A DNA stretch of 5,437 nucleotides from Burkholderiales bacterium (GCA_947474415.1 CANJKD010000214.1:1-5437), one strand, 5' to 3'; counted from the stretch's first letter, positions 1-5,437 are shown. A program made the numbers and translations. Notes: generated from the sequence alone by a model not told the origin.

Positions 1-636
1 GACGGCACCCAGCTCGCGGCCGAACTGCGCCAGCGGGCCGACGCGCCGGCCGTGGTGTTCGTCACCGCCCACGCCGAGCACGCGCTGCGTGCCTTCGACC
101 TTGATGCGGTCGACTACCTGACCAAGCCGGTGCGGCGCGAGCGCCTGCAGGCGGCCTTGCAGCGGGTCGCACAGCGGCTGGCGCAGCGCGTGGCGGCGGC
201 AATGCGTGTGCAGGGTGTGCCGGCCTCCAGCGCTGCCGAAGCGCCGGTGATCGTCGTCACCGACCGCGGCCGCGTGTTGCGCGTGCCGATCTCGGAGGTG
301 CTGTACCTGAAGGCCGAACTGAAGTACGTGACGCTGCGCACGGCGGCCCACACGCATGTGCTCGACGAAGCGCTGTCCGACCTGGAACTGCGGCTCGGCG
401 ACAGCTTTCTGCGCGTGCACCGCAACGCACTGGTCGCGCGTGCGGCAGTGCGCGCGCTGGAACGCCGCGCGGTGGTGGGTGATGCCGATGGCGAGAGTGA
501 CGAGAAAGGCGGCGAGAAGGGCAGCGAGGCGAGCGAGGCCTGGGCGGTGTGCATTGCGCCGGTCGATGAATGGCTCGCGGTCTCGCGAAGGCAGGTGTCG
601 GCGGTGCGCGAGGCCTTGACGGCGGTGGGGCGCTGA
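1..636 (+). CDS. algR: LytTR-family response regulator, AlgR-like (5' end outside window)
   Basis: This is the C-terminal 211 residues of a two-component response regulator that would bind DNA when phosphorylated by a partner histidine kinase. The frame is open to the left edge, so the GTG at 52 is an internal valine and not a start. Residues 1-45 are the end of a receiver domain: the conserved Thr sits in 'VFVTAH' (T22), and the conserved Lys in 'DYLTKPVR' (K42). The phosphorylated Asp lies upstream, out of view. After a linker of about 35 residues, a LytTR DNA-binding domain runs from about residue 83 ('VIVVTDRGRVLRVP') through 'FLRVHRNALVAR' to 'EWLAVSRRQ'. Residues about 160-180 are an acidic Gly/Glu/Ser-rich insertion not expected in this domain. 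In pseudomonads algR follows a kinase gene (fimS/algZ) and precedes hemC; here hemC does not follow. The family call is firm; the symbol rests on similarity recalled from memory. Confidence 0.88.
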   Translation, partial: DGTQLAAELRQRADAPAVVFVTAHAEHALRAFDLDAVDYLTKPVRRERLQAALQRVAQRLAQRVAAAMRVQGVPASSAAEAPVIVVTDRGRVLRVPISEVLYLKAELKYVTLRTAAHTHVLDEALSDLELRLGDSFLRVHRNALVARAAVRALERRAVVGDADGESDEKGGEKGSEASEAWAVCIAPVDEWLAVSRRQVSAVREALTAVGR

Positions 637-679
637 GGCCGGCTTCCAGGCGCTTGCCCGGGTGAGGCTGGCGATCAAA

Positions 680-701
680 GGCGTAGGACGGCTACTACGC
701 C
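680..701. repeat. Perfect 7-bp inverted repeat between algR and the DUF3096 gene
   Basis: GGCGTAG (680-686) and CTACGCC (695-701) are exact reverse complements around an 8-base spacer. The repeat lies 43 bases after the algR stop and about 108 bases before the DUF3096 start. No T-run follows it, so it is not a standard intrinsic terminator. It could be an operator for the downstream gene, or an RNA hairpin ending or stabilising the algR transcript. The symmetry is seen directly; the role is inference. Confidence 0.45.
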
Positions 702-800
702 AGATCGGGTGCCAGGCTGATACCGGCTCGGGCGCGGGCAGCGCATGCTCGGCAGGCCGGGCCGCACCTGACGCCAACCCGGTTCGCGAGCCATCCACCT

Positions 801-804
801 GGAA
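801..804 (+). promoter_or_regulatory. Weak ribosome binding site for the DUF3096 gene
   Basis: GGAA lies 5 bases before the ATG at 810. It is a modest Shine-Dalgarno match, but it is the only one near this start and supports it over other codons. Confidence 0.45.
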
Positions 805-809
805 AACCC

Positions 810-965
810 ATGAACACGCACCTGGCGGTGACGCCGTTGATTTCGTTGCTGGCAGGGATCATGATCCTGGTCATGCCCAAGCTCCTGAACTTCATCGTGG
901 CGGCCTACCTGATCGCGGTCGGCCTCATCGGGCTGTTTGGTTCGGGTGCGCTTCGCGTGAGCTGA
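810..965 (+). CDS. DUF3096-type small membrane protein (51 aa)
   Basis: This is a 51-residue hydrophobic protein of unknown function, predicted to sit in the inner membrane. It starts at ATG 810 and ends at TGA 963-965. After a short polar start (MNTHLAVTP), residues 9-22 (LISLLAGIMILVM) form a first hydrophobic stretch. A 'PKLLNF' turn follows (23-28), then a second stretch (IVAAYLIAVGLIGLFG, about 29-44). The pattern of Leu-Ile-Ser with Ala-Gly-Ile, then Met-Pro-Lys-Leu-Leu-Asn, then Tyr-Leu-Ile...Gly-Leu-Ile-Gly matches the small DUF3096 family as I recall it, and the length is typical. The frame at 662-1009 overlapping it reads as low-quality Arg/Ala/Gly-rich protein and is a shadow. The gene stands alone or leads the exported-protein gene 136 bases downstream; spacing and intervening hairpins argue against tight coupling. 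No function should be assigned. Confidence 0.8.
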   Translation: MNTHLAVTPLISLLAGIMILVMPKLLNFIVAAYLIAVGLIGLFGSGALRVS

Positions 966-1002
966 GCTTGCGCCCGGAACCCGCTGCGGATCTGTTGCGA
1001 AC

Positions 1003-1018
1003 GGTCTGAGCGCAGACC
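1003..1018 (+). terminator. Possible hairpin terminator after the DUF3096 gene
   Basis: GGTCTG (1003-1008) and CAGACC (1013-1018) form a perfect 6-bp stem with an AGCG tetraloop, 37 bases after the DUF3096 stop. No T-tract follows (AGCCGAACC comes next), so Rho-independent termination would be weak at best. It may instead stabilise the 3' end or mark a boundary between two transcripts. Confidence 0.35.
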
Positions 1019-1020
1019 AG

Positions 1021-1058
1021 CCGAACCATTCGTGCGAGCCCATGCGGTCGCGGTTCGG
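1021..1058. repeat. 7-bp inverted repeat upstream of the exported-protein gene
   Basis: CCGAACC (1021-1027) is the exact reverse complement of GGTTCGG (1052-1058), with 24 bases between. It starts 2 bases after the previous hairpin and ends 43 bases before the ATG at 1102. In RNA the two would make tandem stem-loops in the leader; in DNA it could be a regulator site. No promoter boxes could be fixed with confidence around it. Confidence 0.35.
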
Positions 1059-1088
1059 TCCCAAGACCTTATCGGTTCATCGCCAAAC

Positions 1089-1094
1089 AAAGGA
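1089..1094 (+). promoter_or_regulatory. Strong ribosome binding site for the exported-protein gene
   Basis: AAAGGA lies 7 bases before the ATG at 1102, a near-ideal Shine-Dalgarno element and spacing. It decides the start in favour of 1102 over the in-frame ATG at 1042, which would put non-signal-like residues before the signal peptide. Confidence 0.75.
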
Positions 1095-1101
1095 CGACAC
1101 C

Positions 1102-1563
1102 ATGAAACAGATCGCTATTTTTTTTGCCATCGCGGCGGCTGCCATCGGTTCCGCCGTCGCGCAGCCCAGCGTGAGTGTGTCGATCGGCATCAACCAGCCC
1201 GGGCTCTATGGGCGCATCAACATCGGCGAGCTTCCCCGCCTGGCACTGGTGCTGCCCCAACCCGTGATCATTGCAGCGCCGGCCTACTACGTCGAGCGGC
1301 AGCCGATCTACTTGTACGTCCCGGTGCTGCACCAGCAGAATTGGCGCCGTTATTGCAGCCGCTACAACGCCTGCGGGCAACCGGTGTATTTCGTACAGGA
1401 TCAGTGGGTGAGGGATCGTTACCAGGCGGAGCATCCCAGCTGGGATCGCGGGCGCCATCGCGGTTGGTCCCAGCGGGATGAACGCGGTCACGGTGATGCT
1501 GACCGCGACGAGGACAAGGGCAAGGGTCGCAAGGACAAACACGACTCCGGGCGGCGCGACTGA
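1102..1563 (+). CDS. Hypothetical exported protein with conserved 'YNACGQPVYFV' core (153 aa)
   Basis: This is a secreted or periplasmic protein of unknown function. Residues 1-20 are a clear Sec signal peptide: Lys at position 2, a hydrophobic core (IAIFFAIAAAAIG), and a likely cleavage site at AVA/QP after residue 20. The mature protein opens with 'SVSIGINQPGLYGRINIG' (25-42), followed by a Pro/Val/Ile-rich stretch. A core follows at residues 66-103: 'RQPIYLYVP', then 'NWRRYCSRYNACGQPVYFV', then 'DQWVRDRY'. Two cysteines, C85 and C91, are six residues apart and could form a disulfide in the periplasm. The last 40 residues are almost all charged or Gly (Asp, Arg, Lys, His) and likely disordered. 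The core resembles a widespread family of uncharacterised exported proteins in Burkholderiales, recalled from memory. It is probably its own transcript, with a strong binding site and hairpins upstream and 433 gene-free bases downstream. Confidence 0.85.
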   Translation: MKQIAIFFAIAAAAIGSAVAQPSVSVSIGINQPGLYGRINIGELPRLALVLPQPVIIAAPAYYVERQPIYLYVPVLHQQNWRRYCSRYNACGQPVYFVQDQWVRDRYQAEHPSWDRGRHRGWSQRDERGHGDADRDEDKGKGRKDKHDSGRRD

Positions 1564-1674
1564 TCGAACGCGAGGGTCAAGCCGGGTCTGCCCTGGTTCG
1601 TCGGCCGAATGAAATTCCCCGGGTTGCGCCGGCCTTTCGTCAGTTGTCGCACACCACCCGCTGCTCACGCCTGG

Positions 1675-1690
1675 CGGCGCTTCAGCGCCG
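1675..1690 (+). repeat. Perfect hairpin downstream of the exported-protein gene
   Basis: CGGCGCT (1675-1681) pairs exactly with AGCGCCG (1684-1690) across a 2-base turn, or a tetraloop TTCA if the inner T-A pair opens. It lies 111 bases after the stop at 1563. No T-run follows, so a terminator role for the upstream gene is possible but weak. Confidence 0.4.
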
Positions 1691-1773
1691 ACCTCGAAGG
1701 GCCTGGTGACGGCACGACCACCCTCCCGTGCTGCCTGTCTGGCGTCCACGGGGGCATGGTGGGCCTCTCGCCG

Positions 1774-1824
1774 ACCGGCGGTCCGGACCCGGTGCAGTCG
1801 GTGGTCGAGCGGCCGCTCACCACC
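1774..1824. repeat. Two adjacent bulged palindromes
   Basis: The first, at 1774-1793, has the 10-bp perfect palindrome GGTCCGGACC (1780-1789) flanked by ACCG (1774-1777) and CGGT (1790-1793), with two extra bases on the left side. The second, at 1800-1824, has the 12-bp palindrome GAGCGGCCGCTC (1807-1818) flanked by GGTGGT (1800-1805) and ACCACC (1819-1824), with a single unpaired C at 1806. The two lie 6 bases apart. They could be regulator sites, a folded leader RNA, or decayed repeat units; GC-rich DNA also makes such matches by chance. Confidence 0.4.
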
Positions 1825-1939
1825 AGCGAGCGAAGGTGCCCACGCATGAGCTCAGGGGCCCATCCGGCCCTTGCAGCCGTGCGCCGGGCAACATTTCTTG
1901 GCTGGGCCAGCCTCGGGCCTCGCACGGCCGCCCGAAGAG

Positions 1940-1993
1940 GCCTGATCCCCCTTGGGGGACCACGCCCAAGGCGTGTACGGGGTCATCTCAGGC
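1940..1993. repeat. REP-like extragenic palindromic element before the SulP gene
   Basis: Three nested symmetries are visible. Outer arms are GCCTGA (1940-1945) and TCAGGC (1988-1993). Middle arms are CCCC (1947-1950) and GGGG (1979-1982). The inner hairpin is CACGCC (1961-1966), loop CAA, GGCGTG (1970-1975). A competing stem, CCCCC (1947-1951) with GGGGG (1954-1958), can form instead of the middle arms. This resembles the repetitive extragenic palindromes scattered between genes in many Proteobacteria, but only one copy lies in the window, so repetition is untested. It ends 3 bases before the proposed SulP start, so the ribosome binding region would be inside the fold. Confidence 0.45.
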
Positions 1994-1996
1994 ATC

Positions 1997-3787
1997 ATGG
2001 GCTCGATGAACGAAGCGCCGCACCCCGCCGCACCCTCGGTATCCGGGCGGGTTGAGCGCAAGGCTCAGGCGGTCGGGTGGGCGAGGTGGCTGCCCGGCCT
2101 GCAAACCCTGCGCCACTATGAGATCGCGTGGCTGCGCCACGACGTCGTGGCTGGCCTGGTGTTGACGGCTGTGCTCGTGCCGGTCGGCATCGCGTACGCT
2201 GTGGCGTCTGGCGTGCCGGCGGCGGGCGGGCTGTATGCCACGGTCTTCGGGCTGCTCGCCTATGCGCTGTTCGGCCCGAGTCGAGTCCTCGTGCTCGGGC
2301 CCGATTCGTCGCTGGTTGCGCTGGTTCTCGGCGTCGTGCTGCCGCTGTCGGCAGGTGATCCGCAGCGCGCGATCTCGTTGGCGGCCATGCTGGCGGTGGT
2401 CTCGGGCACGCTGTGCATCCTCGCCGGCACACTTCGCCTGGGGTTTGTCACCGAACTGCTTTCCAAGCCGATCCGCCATGGCTACTTGAACGGCATTGCC
2501 CTGACAGTGCTGGTGAGCCAGTTGCCGGCGTTGTTCGGCGTTCCGGCCGCCGGCGGCGGCCTGTTGAACGAAGGAATGGGCCTTGTCGAAGCGGTGCTGT
2601 CTGGCACTGCGAACCTGGCCGCACTGGCCATTGGCATCGGTACGTTGACGGTGGTCCAGCTTTTCAAGCGCAGCCGCCGTGTTCCCGGCGTGCTGGTGGC
2701 CGTGGCGGCTGCGACGCTGGTGGTTGCATTGATGGATCTGGCCACACGCGCCGGTGTGTCGGTGCTGGGTTCACTGCCCCAGGCCCTGCCATCGATGTCG
2801 CTGCCGTCGATCCGGTCGGGCGACGTCGTGCCCGTCATGCTCGGCGGCCTCGCCATCGCGCTCGTTTCGTTCGCTGATACCAGCGTGCTGTCGCGCAGCT
2901 TCGCGGCACGGGACGGCGCTGCGGCTGACCCGAACCAGGAGATGGTGGGCCTGGGCGCAGCCAACCTGGTCGCCGGCTTCTTCCAGGGCATTCCAGTCAG
3001 TGCCAGTGCATCGCGTACGCCGGTGGCGATGGCGGCAGGAGCGCGAACCCAACTGGCGGGCGTGGTGGGGGCGCTTGCGGTGGCGGCGCTGCTGGTGCTG
3101 GCGCCTGACCTGCTCGTGAGCCTGCCCACCACAGCGCTTGCTGCAGTCGTCATCGCGTCGGCCCTGTCATTGTTCGAGATCGCTGACCTGCGTCGCATCT
3201 ACCGCATCCAGCGCTGGGAATTCTGGCTGTCGATCGCCTGCCTCGTGGGTGTGGCTGTGCTTGGTGCCATCCAGGGCATTGCGCTGGCGATCGTGATGGC
3301 AGTGATCGAATTCCTGTGGGATGCCTGGCGCCCGCATGCGGCCGTGCTGGGGCGTGTCGACGGCGTGAAGGGGTACCACGACATCACCCGCTATCCGGAC
3401 GCACGCATCGTGCCGGGCCTCGTCCTTTTCCGCTGGGACGCCCCGCTGTTCTTCGCCAACGCAGAACTGTTCCGGGATCGAGTGCTGGATGCGGTGACAG
3501 CCTCGCCAACGCCTGTGCGCTGGCTGGTCGTGGGCGCAGAGCCGATCACCAGTGTCGACGTTACCTCGGCCGACATGCTGGATGAGCTTGACGCGGCCCT
3601 GAGCGCCGTCGGTATCCGGCTCTGTTTCGCCGAGATGAAGGACCCCGTCAAGGACAAGCTCAAGCGTTTCGGTCTCTTTTCGAGGCTGGGCGAGGGGCGT
3701 TTCTTTGCCACGATGGGCGAGGCGGTGAGTGGCTACCTCAATGCGAACACTGGGGTTCAGTGGATCGACTGGGAAGAACTCGGCTGA
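1997..3787 (+). CDS. SulP/SLC26-family anion transporter with STAS domain (596 aa)
   Basis: This is an inner-membrane transporter for inorganic or small organic anions; sulfate, bicarbonate or dicarboxylate are the family options and the sequence does not decide. The SulP signature 'PVGIAYAVASGVPAAGGLYA' is at residues 62-81, followed by 'YALFGPSRVLVLGPDSS' (89-105). A hydrophobic membrane core runs to about residue 440. The segment 'FADTSVLSRSFAARDG' (292-307), then 'NQE' (313-315) and 'GFFQGIPVSASASRT' (327-341), matches the family's second inverted repeat. A cytoplasmic STAS domain fills about residues 469-580, with 'SVDVTSADML' (519-528) at its usual regulatory loop. Length fits the family. 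The start is uncertain: ATG 1997 has AGG 4 bases upstream, ATG 2006 is also possible, and TTG 1952 lies inside the palindromic element and is unlikely. The stop is TGA 3785-3787, with a second in-frame TGA directly after. It converges on ppc. Confidence 0.9.
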   Translation: MGSMNEAPHPAAPSVSGRVERKAQAVGWARWLPGLQTLRHYEIAWLRHDVVAGLVLTAVLVPVGIAYAVASGVPAAGGLYATVFGLLAYALFGPSRVLVLGPDSSLVALVLGVVLPLSAGDPQRAISLAAMLAVVSGTLCILAGTLRLGFVTELLSKPIRHGYLNGIALTVLVSQLPALFGVPAAGGGLLNEGMGLVEAVLSGTANLAALAIGIGTLTVVQLFKRSRRVPGVLVAVAAATLVVALMDLATRAGVSVLGSLPQALPSMSLPSIRSGDVVPVMLGGLAIALVSFADTSVLSRSFAARDGAAADPNQEMVGLGAANLVAGFFQGIPVSASASRTPVAMAAGARTQLAGVVGALAVAALLVLAPDLLVSLPTTALAAVVIASALSLFEIADLRRIYRIQRWEFWLSIACLVGVAVLGAIQGIALAIVMAVIEFLWDAWRPHAAVLGRVDGVKGYHDITRYPDARIVPGLVLFRWDAPLFFANAELFRDRVLDAVTASPTPVRWLVVGAEPITSVDVTSADMLDELDAALSAVGIRLCFAEMKDPVKDKLKRFGLFSRLGEGRFFATMGEAVSGYLNANTGVQWIDWEELG

Positions 3788-3811
3788 TGAGTCGGCGTTC
3801 CTCGCCCCGCC

Positions 3812-5437
3812 TCAACCGGTGTTCCGCAAGCCCGCCGCCACGCCGTTGATCGAGATGTGGATGCCGGTCTGCACGCGCGGGTTCTGCGGGTCGCCTTCCT
3901 TGCGTTGCCGGTAGCGCCGCATCAGTTCGACCTGCAGGTGGTTCAGTGGGTCGAGGTAGGGGAAGCGGTGCTCGATCGAGCGTGCCAACGACGGGTTCGA
4001 CGCGAGCCGGCTCTTCTCTCCGGTGATGAGTGCGAGCGCATCCGAGGTAGCCTGCCACTCGGCGCGGATCAGGCCGAAAATCTTCCTGCCCAGGCGTCTG
4101 TCTTCGACCAGCTCGACGTAACGCGCCGCGACGCCCAAGTCGCTCTTCGCGATCACCATGTCGAGGTTCGACAGTAGCGTGCGGAAGAACGGCCACTGCT
4201 TGTGCATCTTCTGCAGCAGCGCGAGCCGCTCCTTGCGTTGCGCTGGCTCCGTGCCGAGAAAGTTGGTGATGGCCGAGCCGAAACCGTACCAGCCGGGCAG
4301 CGCCACGCGGCACTGGCCCCAGCTGAAACTCCACGGGATCGCGCGCAGGTCTTCGATCGCGCGGCTGGCCTTGCCGTCCTTGGGTCGAGCCGCTGGGCGC
4401 GAGCCGATGTTCAGCTCGGCGATCTCGCGGATCGGCGTGGCGCTGAAGAAGTATTCGGTGAAGCCGGGGGTTTGGTAGACCAGCTTGCGGTAGGCCTTGA
4501 AGCTCGAGTCGCTGATGGCCGCCGCCGCATCGAGGAAGGCCTTGGGCGGGCTCTTGGTCGCGCCCTTTCCAACCCCGAGCAGCGTGGCTTCGAGCGTGGC
4601 CGCGACCAGGGTTTCGAGGTTGCGCCGGCCGATCTCGGGGTGCGAGTATTTCGATGCGATCACCTCGCCCTGTTCGGTCAGGCGGATTTGCCCGTTCACC
4701 GTGCCGGGCGGTTGCGCCAGGATGGCCTGGTAGCTCGGGCCGCCGCCACGCCCCACGGTGCCGCCGCGGCCGTGGAACAGGCGCAGCGTGATGCCGTGTT
4801 CGCGGCCCAGCGTGCCGAACAGTTCGACCAGGTCGATCTCGGCGCGGTACAGCTCCCAGTTGCTGGTGAAGCTGCCGCCGTCCTTGTTGCTATCGCTGTA
4901 GCCGAGCATGATGTCCTGCTCACTGAATTCACCCACCCGCGACCGCTTCATCATCGCTGTGATGCCCGGCAGCGCGTAGAACGCCCGCATGATGGGCGCG
5001 GCGTTGCGCAGATCGCCGATGGTCTCGAACAGCGGTGACACGATGAGGTCCGACACCGCCCCTTCGGTCTCGTTCAGCGTGCCGCGCAGCAAGCCCACTT
5101 CCTTCAGCAGAAGCATCACTTCGAGCAGGTCGCTCACGTCCTCGGTGTGCGAGATGATGTAGTGGCGCAGCGCCTCGCGGCCATAGCGTGCCAGCATGAC
5201 CACCGCCGCTTCGAAGATCGCCAGCTCGCCCACCGCCAGCTCGCTGTACTGCGCGGCCCGCACCCGCAGCGGCCGGGCATCGTTGAGCTGCTGCAGCAGC
5301 AGCGTGCGGCGCGCGTCTTCATTCAGGCCGCTGTAGTCGGCCTCGACCCTGGCCACGCGCAGCAACTCGGCGACCACGGCCTCGTGCTTGTCGGAGCTTT
5401 GCCGCAGGTCGACGGTGGCGAGGTGAAAGCCGAACAC
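3812..5437 (-). CDS. ppc: Phosphoenolpyruvate carboxylase, C-terminal 541 residues (5' end outside window)
   Basis: PEPC makes oxaloacetate from phosphoenolpyruvate and bicarbonate in the cytoplasm, refilling the TCA cycle. The frame is open to the right edge, so the first codon here is internal; the N-terminal part with the first catalytic His is out of view. Counting from the edge, hallmark motifs are '[12 protein letters not shown]' (R12), '[12 protein letters not shown]' (E138), '[12 protein letters not shown]' (D182), '[16 protein letters not shown]' (H222, R224, R230), '[17 protein letters not shown]' (245-260), 'GSRPA' (R347), and the terminal 'AAGLRNTG'. These correspond to E. coli R396, E506, D543, H579, R581, R587 and R699. 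K431, R491 and N539 match the E. coli aspartate-inhibition residues K773, R832 and N881, so feedback inhibition by aspartate is expected. The stop is TGA, read from 3814 to 3812. No truncation or frameshift is seen. Its end lies 24 bases from the SulP stop. Confidence 0.97.
   Translation of the reverse strand: MFGFHLATVDLRQSSDKHEAVVAELLRVARVEADYSGLNEDARRTLLLQQLNDARPLRVRAAQYSELAVGELAIFEAAVVMLARYGREALRHYIISHTEDVSDLLEVMLLLKEVGLLRGTLNETEGAVSDLIVSPLFETIGDLRNAAPIMRAFYALPGITAMMKRSRVGEFSEQDIMLGYSDSNKDGGSFTSNWELYRAEIDLVELFGTLGREHGITLRLFHGRGGTVGRGGGPSYQAILAQPPGTVNGQIRLTEQGEVIASKYSHPEIGRRNLETLVAATLEATLLGVGKGATKSPPKAFLDAAAAISDSSFKAYRKLVYQTPGFTEYFFSATPIREIAELNIGSRPAARPKDGKASRAIEDLRAIPWSFSWGQCRVALPGWYGFGSAITNFLGTEPAQRKERLALLQKMHKQWPFFRTLLSNLDMVIAKSDLGVAARYVELVEDRRLGRKIFGLIRAEWQATSDALALITGEKSRLASNPSLARSIEHRFPYLDPLNHLQVELMRRYRQRKEGDPQNPRVQTGIHISINGVAAGLRNTG

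Larger units (their letters stand above)
1564..1996. other. Gene-free, palindrome-rich intergenic region
   Basis: This 433-base gap separates the exported-protein gene from the SulP gene. The open frames crossing it (for example + strand 1609-2055 and - strand 1665-1925) read as Arg/Pro/Gly-rich, non-family-like protein with no good ribosome binding site, so I call no gene. It holds several perfect or bulged palindromes, at 1675-1690, 1774-1793, 1800-1824, 1854-1872 and 1900-1912, and ends in a larger folded element at 1940-1993. None is followed by a T-tract. No tRNA-like fold or clear promoter was recognised, although the SulP promoter probably lies here. Confidence 0.6.

Noticed and set aside
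52..54. GTG at 52 as the start of the LytTR regulator
   Set aside because: The upstream frame to position 1 encodes typical receiver-domain residues, so the gene continues beyond the left edge.
662..1009. Open frame on the + strand across the DUF3096 gene
   Set aside because: The DUF3096 frame gives a clear two-segment hydrophobic protein; this frame is compositionally odd and unrecognised.
1042..1101. ATG at 1042 as the start of the exported protein
   Set aside because: It would place 20 polar residues before a textbook signal peptide, while ATG 1102 has a strong ribosome binding site.
1069..1749. Long open frame on the - strand
   Set aside because: It overlaps the well-supported exported protein on the opposite strand, has no recognisable domain and no ribosome binding site, and is typical of GC-rich antisense frames.
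1809..1816. GCGGCCGC as a cloning scar (NotI site)
   Set aside because: It sits inside a longer natural-looking palindrome and no vector sequence surrounds it; an 8-base match is expected now and then in GC-rich DNA.
1952..1996. TTG at 1952 as the start of the SulP gene
   Set aside because: It lies inside the palindromic element, has no Shine-Dalgarno sequence upstream, and adds 15 residues (GDHAQGVYG...) that do not resemble a SulP N-terminus. ATG 1997 or 2006 is more likely.
1609..2055. Open frame on the + strand in the gene-free region
   Set aside because: The product is Arg/Pro/Gly-rich without family features, overlaps the palindromes and the SulP start, and has no convincing start signal.
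2482..3198. Long - strand open frame inside the SulP gene
   Set aside because: It is Ala/Ser/Thr/Arg-rich and antisense to conserved SulP membrane segments, so it is a shadow.
4202..5038. Long + strand open frame opposite ppc
   Set aside because: It is antisense to the most conserved PEPC motifs and has no family features; high GC keeps the opposite frame open.
5435..5437. GTG at the right edge as a start codon for ppc
   Set aside because: The residues that follow match the middle of PEPC, about 340 residues in by E. coli numbering, so the gene continues outside the window.

Overview
The window is GC-rich (roughly two-thirds G+C, judged by eye) and reads like the chromosome of a betaproteobacterium, most likely Burkholderiales. 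The evidence is an AlgR-type LytTR regulator, an exported protein with the Burkholderiales-style core 'YNACGQPVYFV', a proteobacterial phosphoenolpyruvate carboxylase (PEPC), and heavy G/C third-position codon use throughout. No mobile element, CRISPR array, tRNA or rRNA was seen.

Layout, left to right. (1) Positions 1-636, + strand: the 3' part of an AlgR/LytTR response regulator, cut by the window edge. It carries an unusual acidic, purine-rich insertion inside its DNA-binding domain. (2) Positions 637-809: a gap holding a perfect 7-bp inverted repeat. (3) Positions 810-965, + strand: a 51-residue hydrophobic microprotein of the DUF3096 type. (4) Positions 966-1101: a short gap with two hairpins. 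(5) Positions 1102-1563, + strand: a 153-residue exported protein with a signal peptide, a conserved core with two cysteines, and a highly charged tail. (6) Positions 1564-1996: 433 bases with no convincing gene, but with a run of palindromes ending in a REP-like folded element directly before the next gene. (7) Positions 1997-3787, + strand: a complete SulP/SLC26-type anion transporter with a C-terminal STAS domain. (8) Positions 3812-5437, - strand: the C-terminal 541 residues of PEPC, running off the right edge and convergent with the transporter. Only 24 bases separate the two stop codons.

How the genes may work together. The regulator and PEPC are core-genome genes. In pseudomonads algR is followed by hemC; that gene is not here, and the small envelope proteins and SulP transporter occupy the space between algR and ppc. 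PEPC consumes bicarbonate, and some SulP proteins (for example cyanobacterial BicA) import bicarbonate. The pairing therefore suggests, but does not show, a transporter that could feed anaplerotic carbon fixation. I see no clear previously undescribed system. The most unusual parts are the palindrome-rich leader of the SulP gene, the insertion in the LytTR domain and the SulP-ppc pairing.
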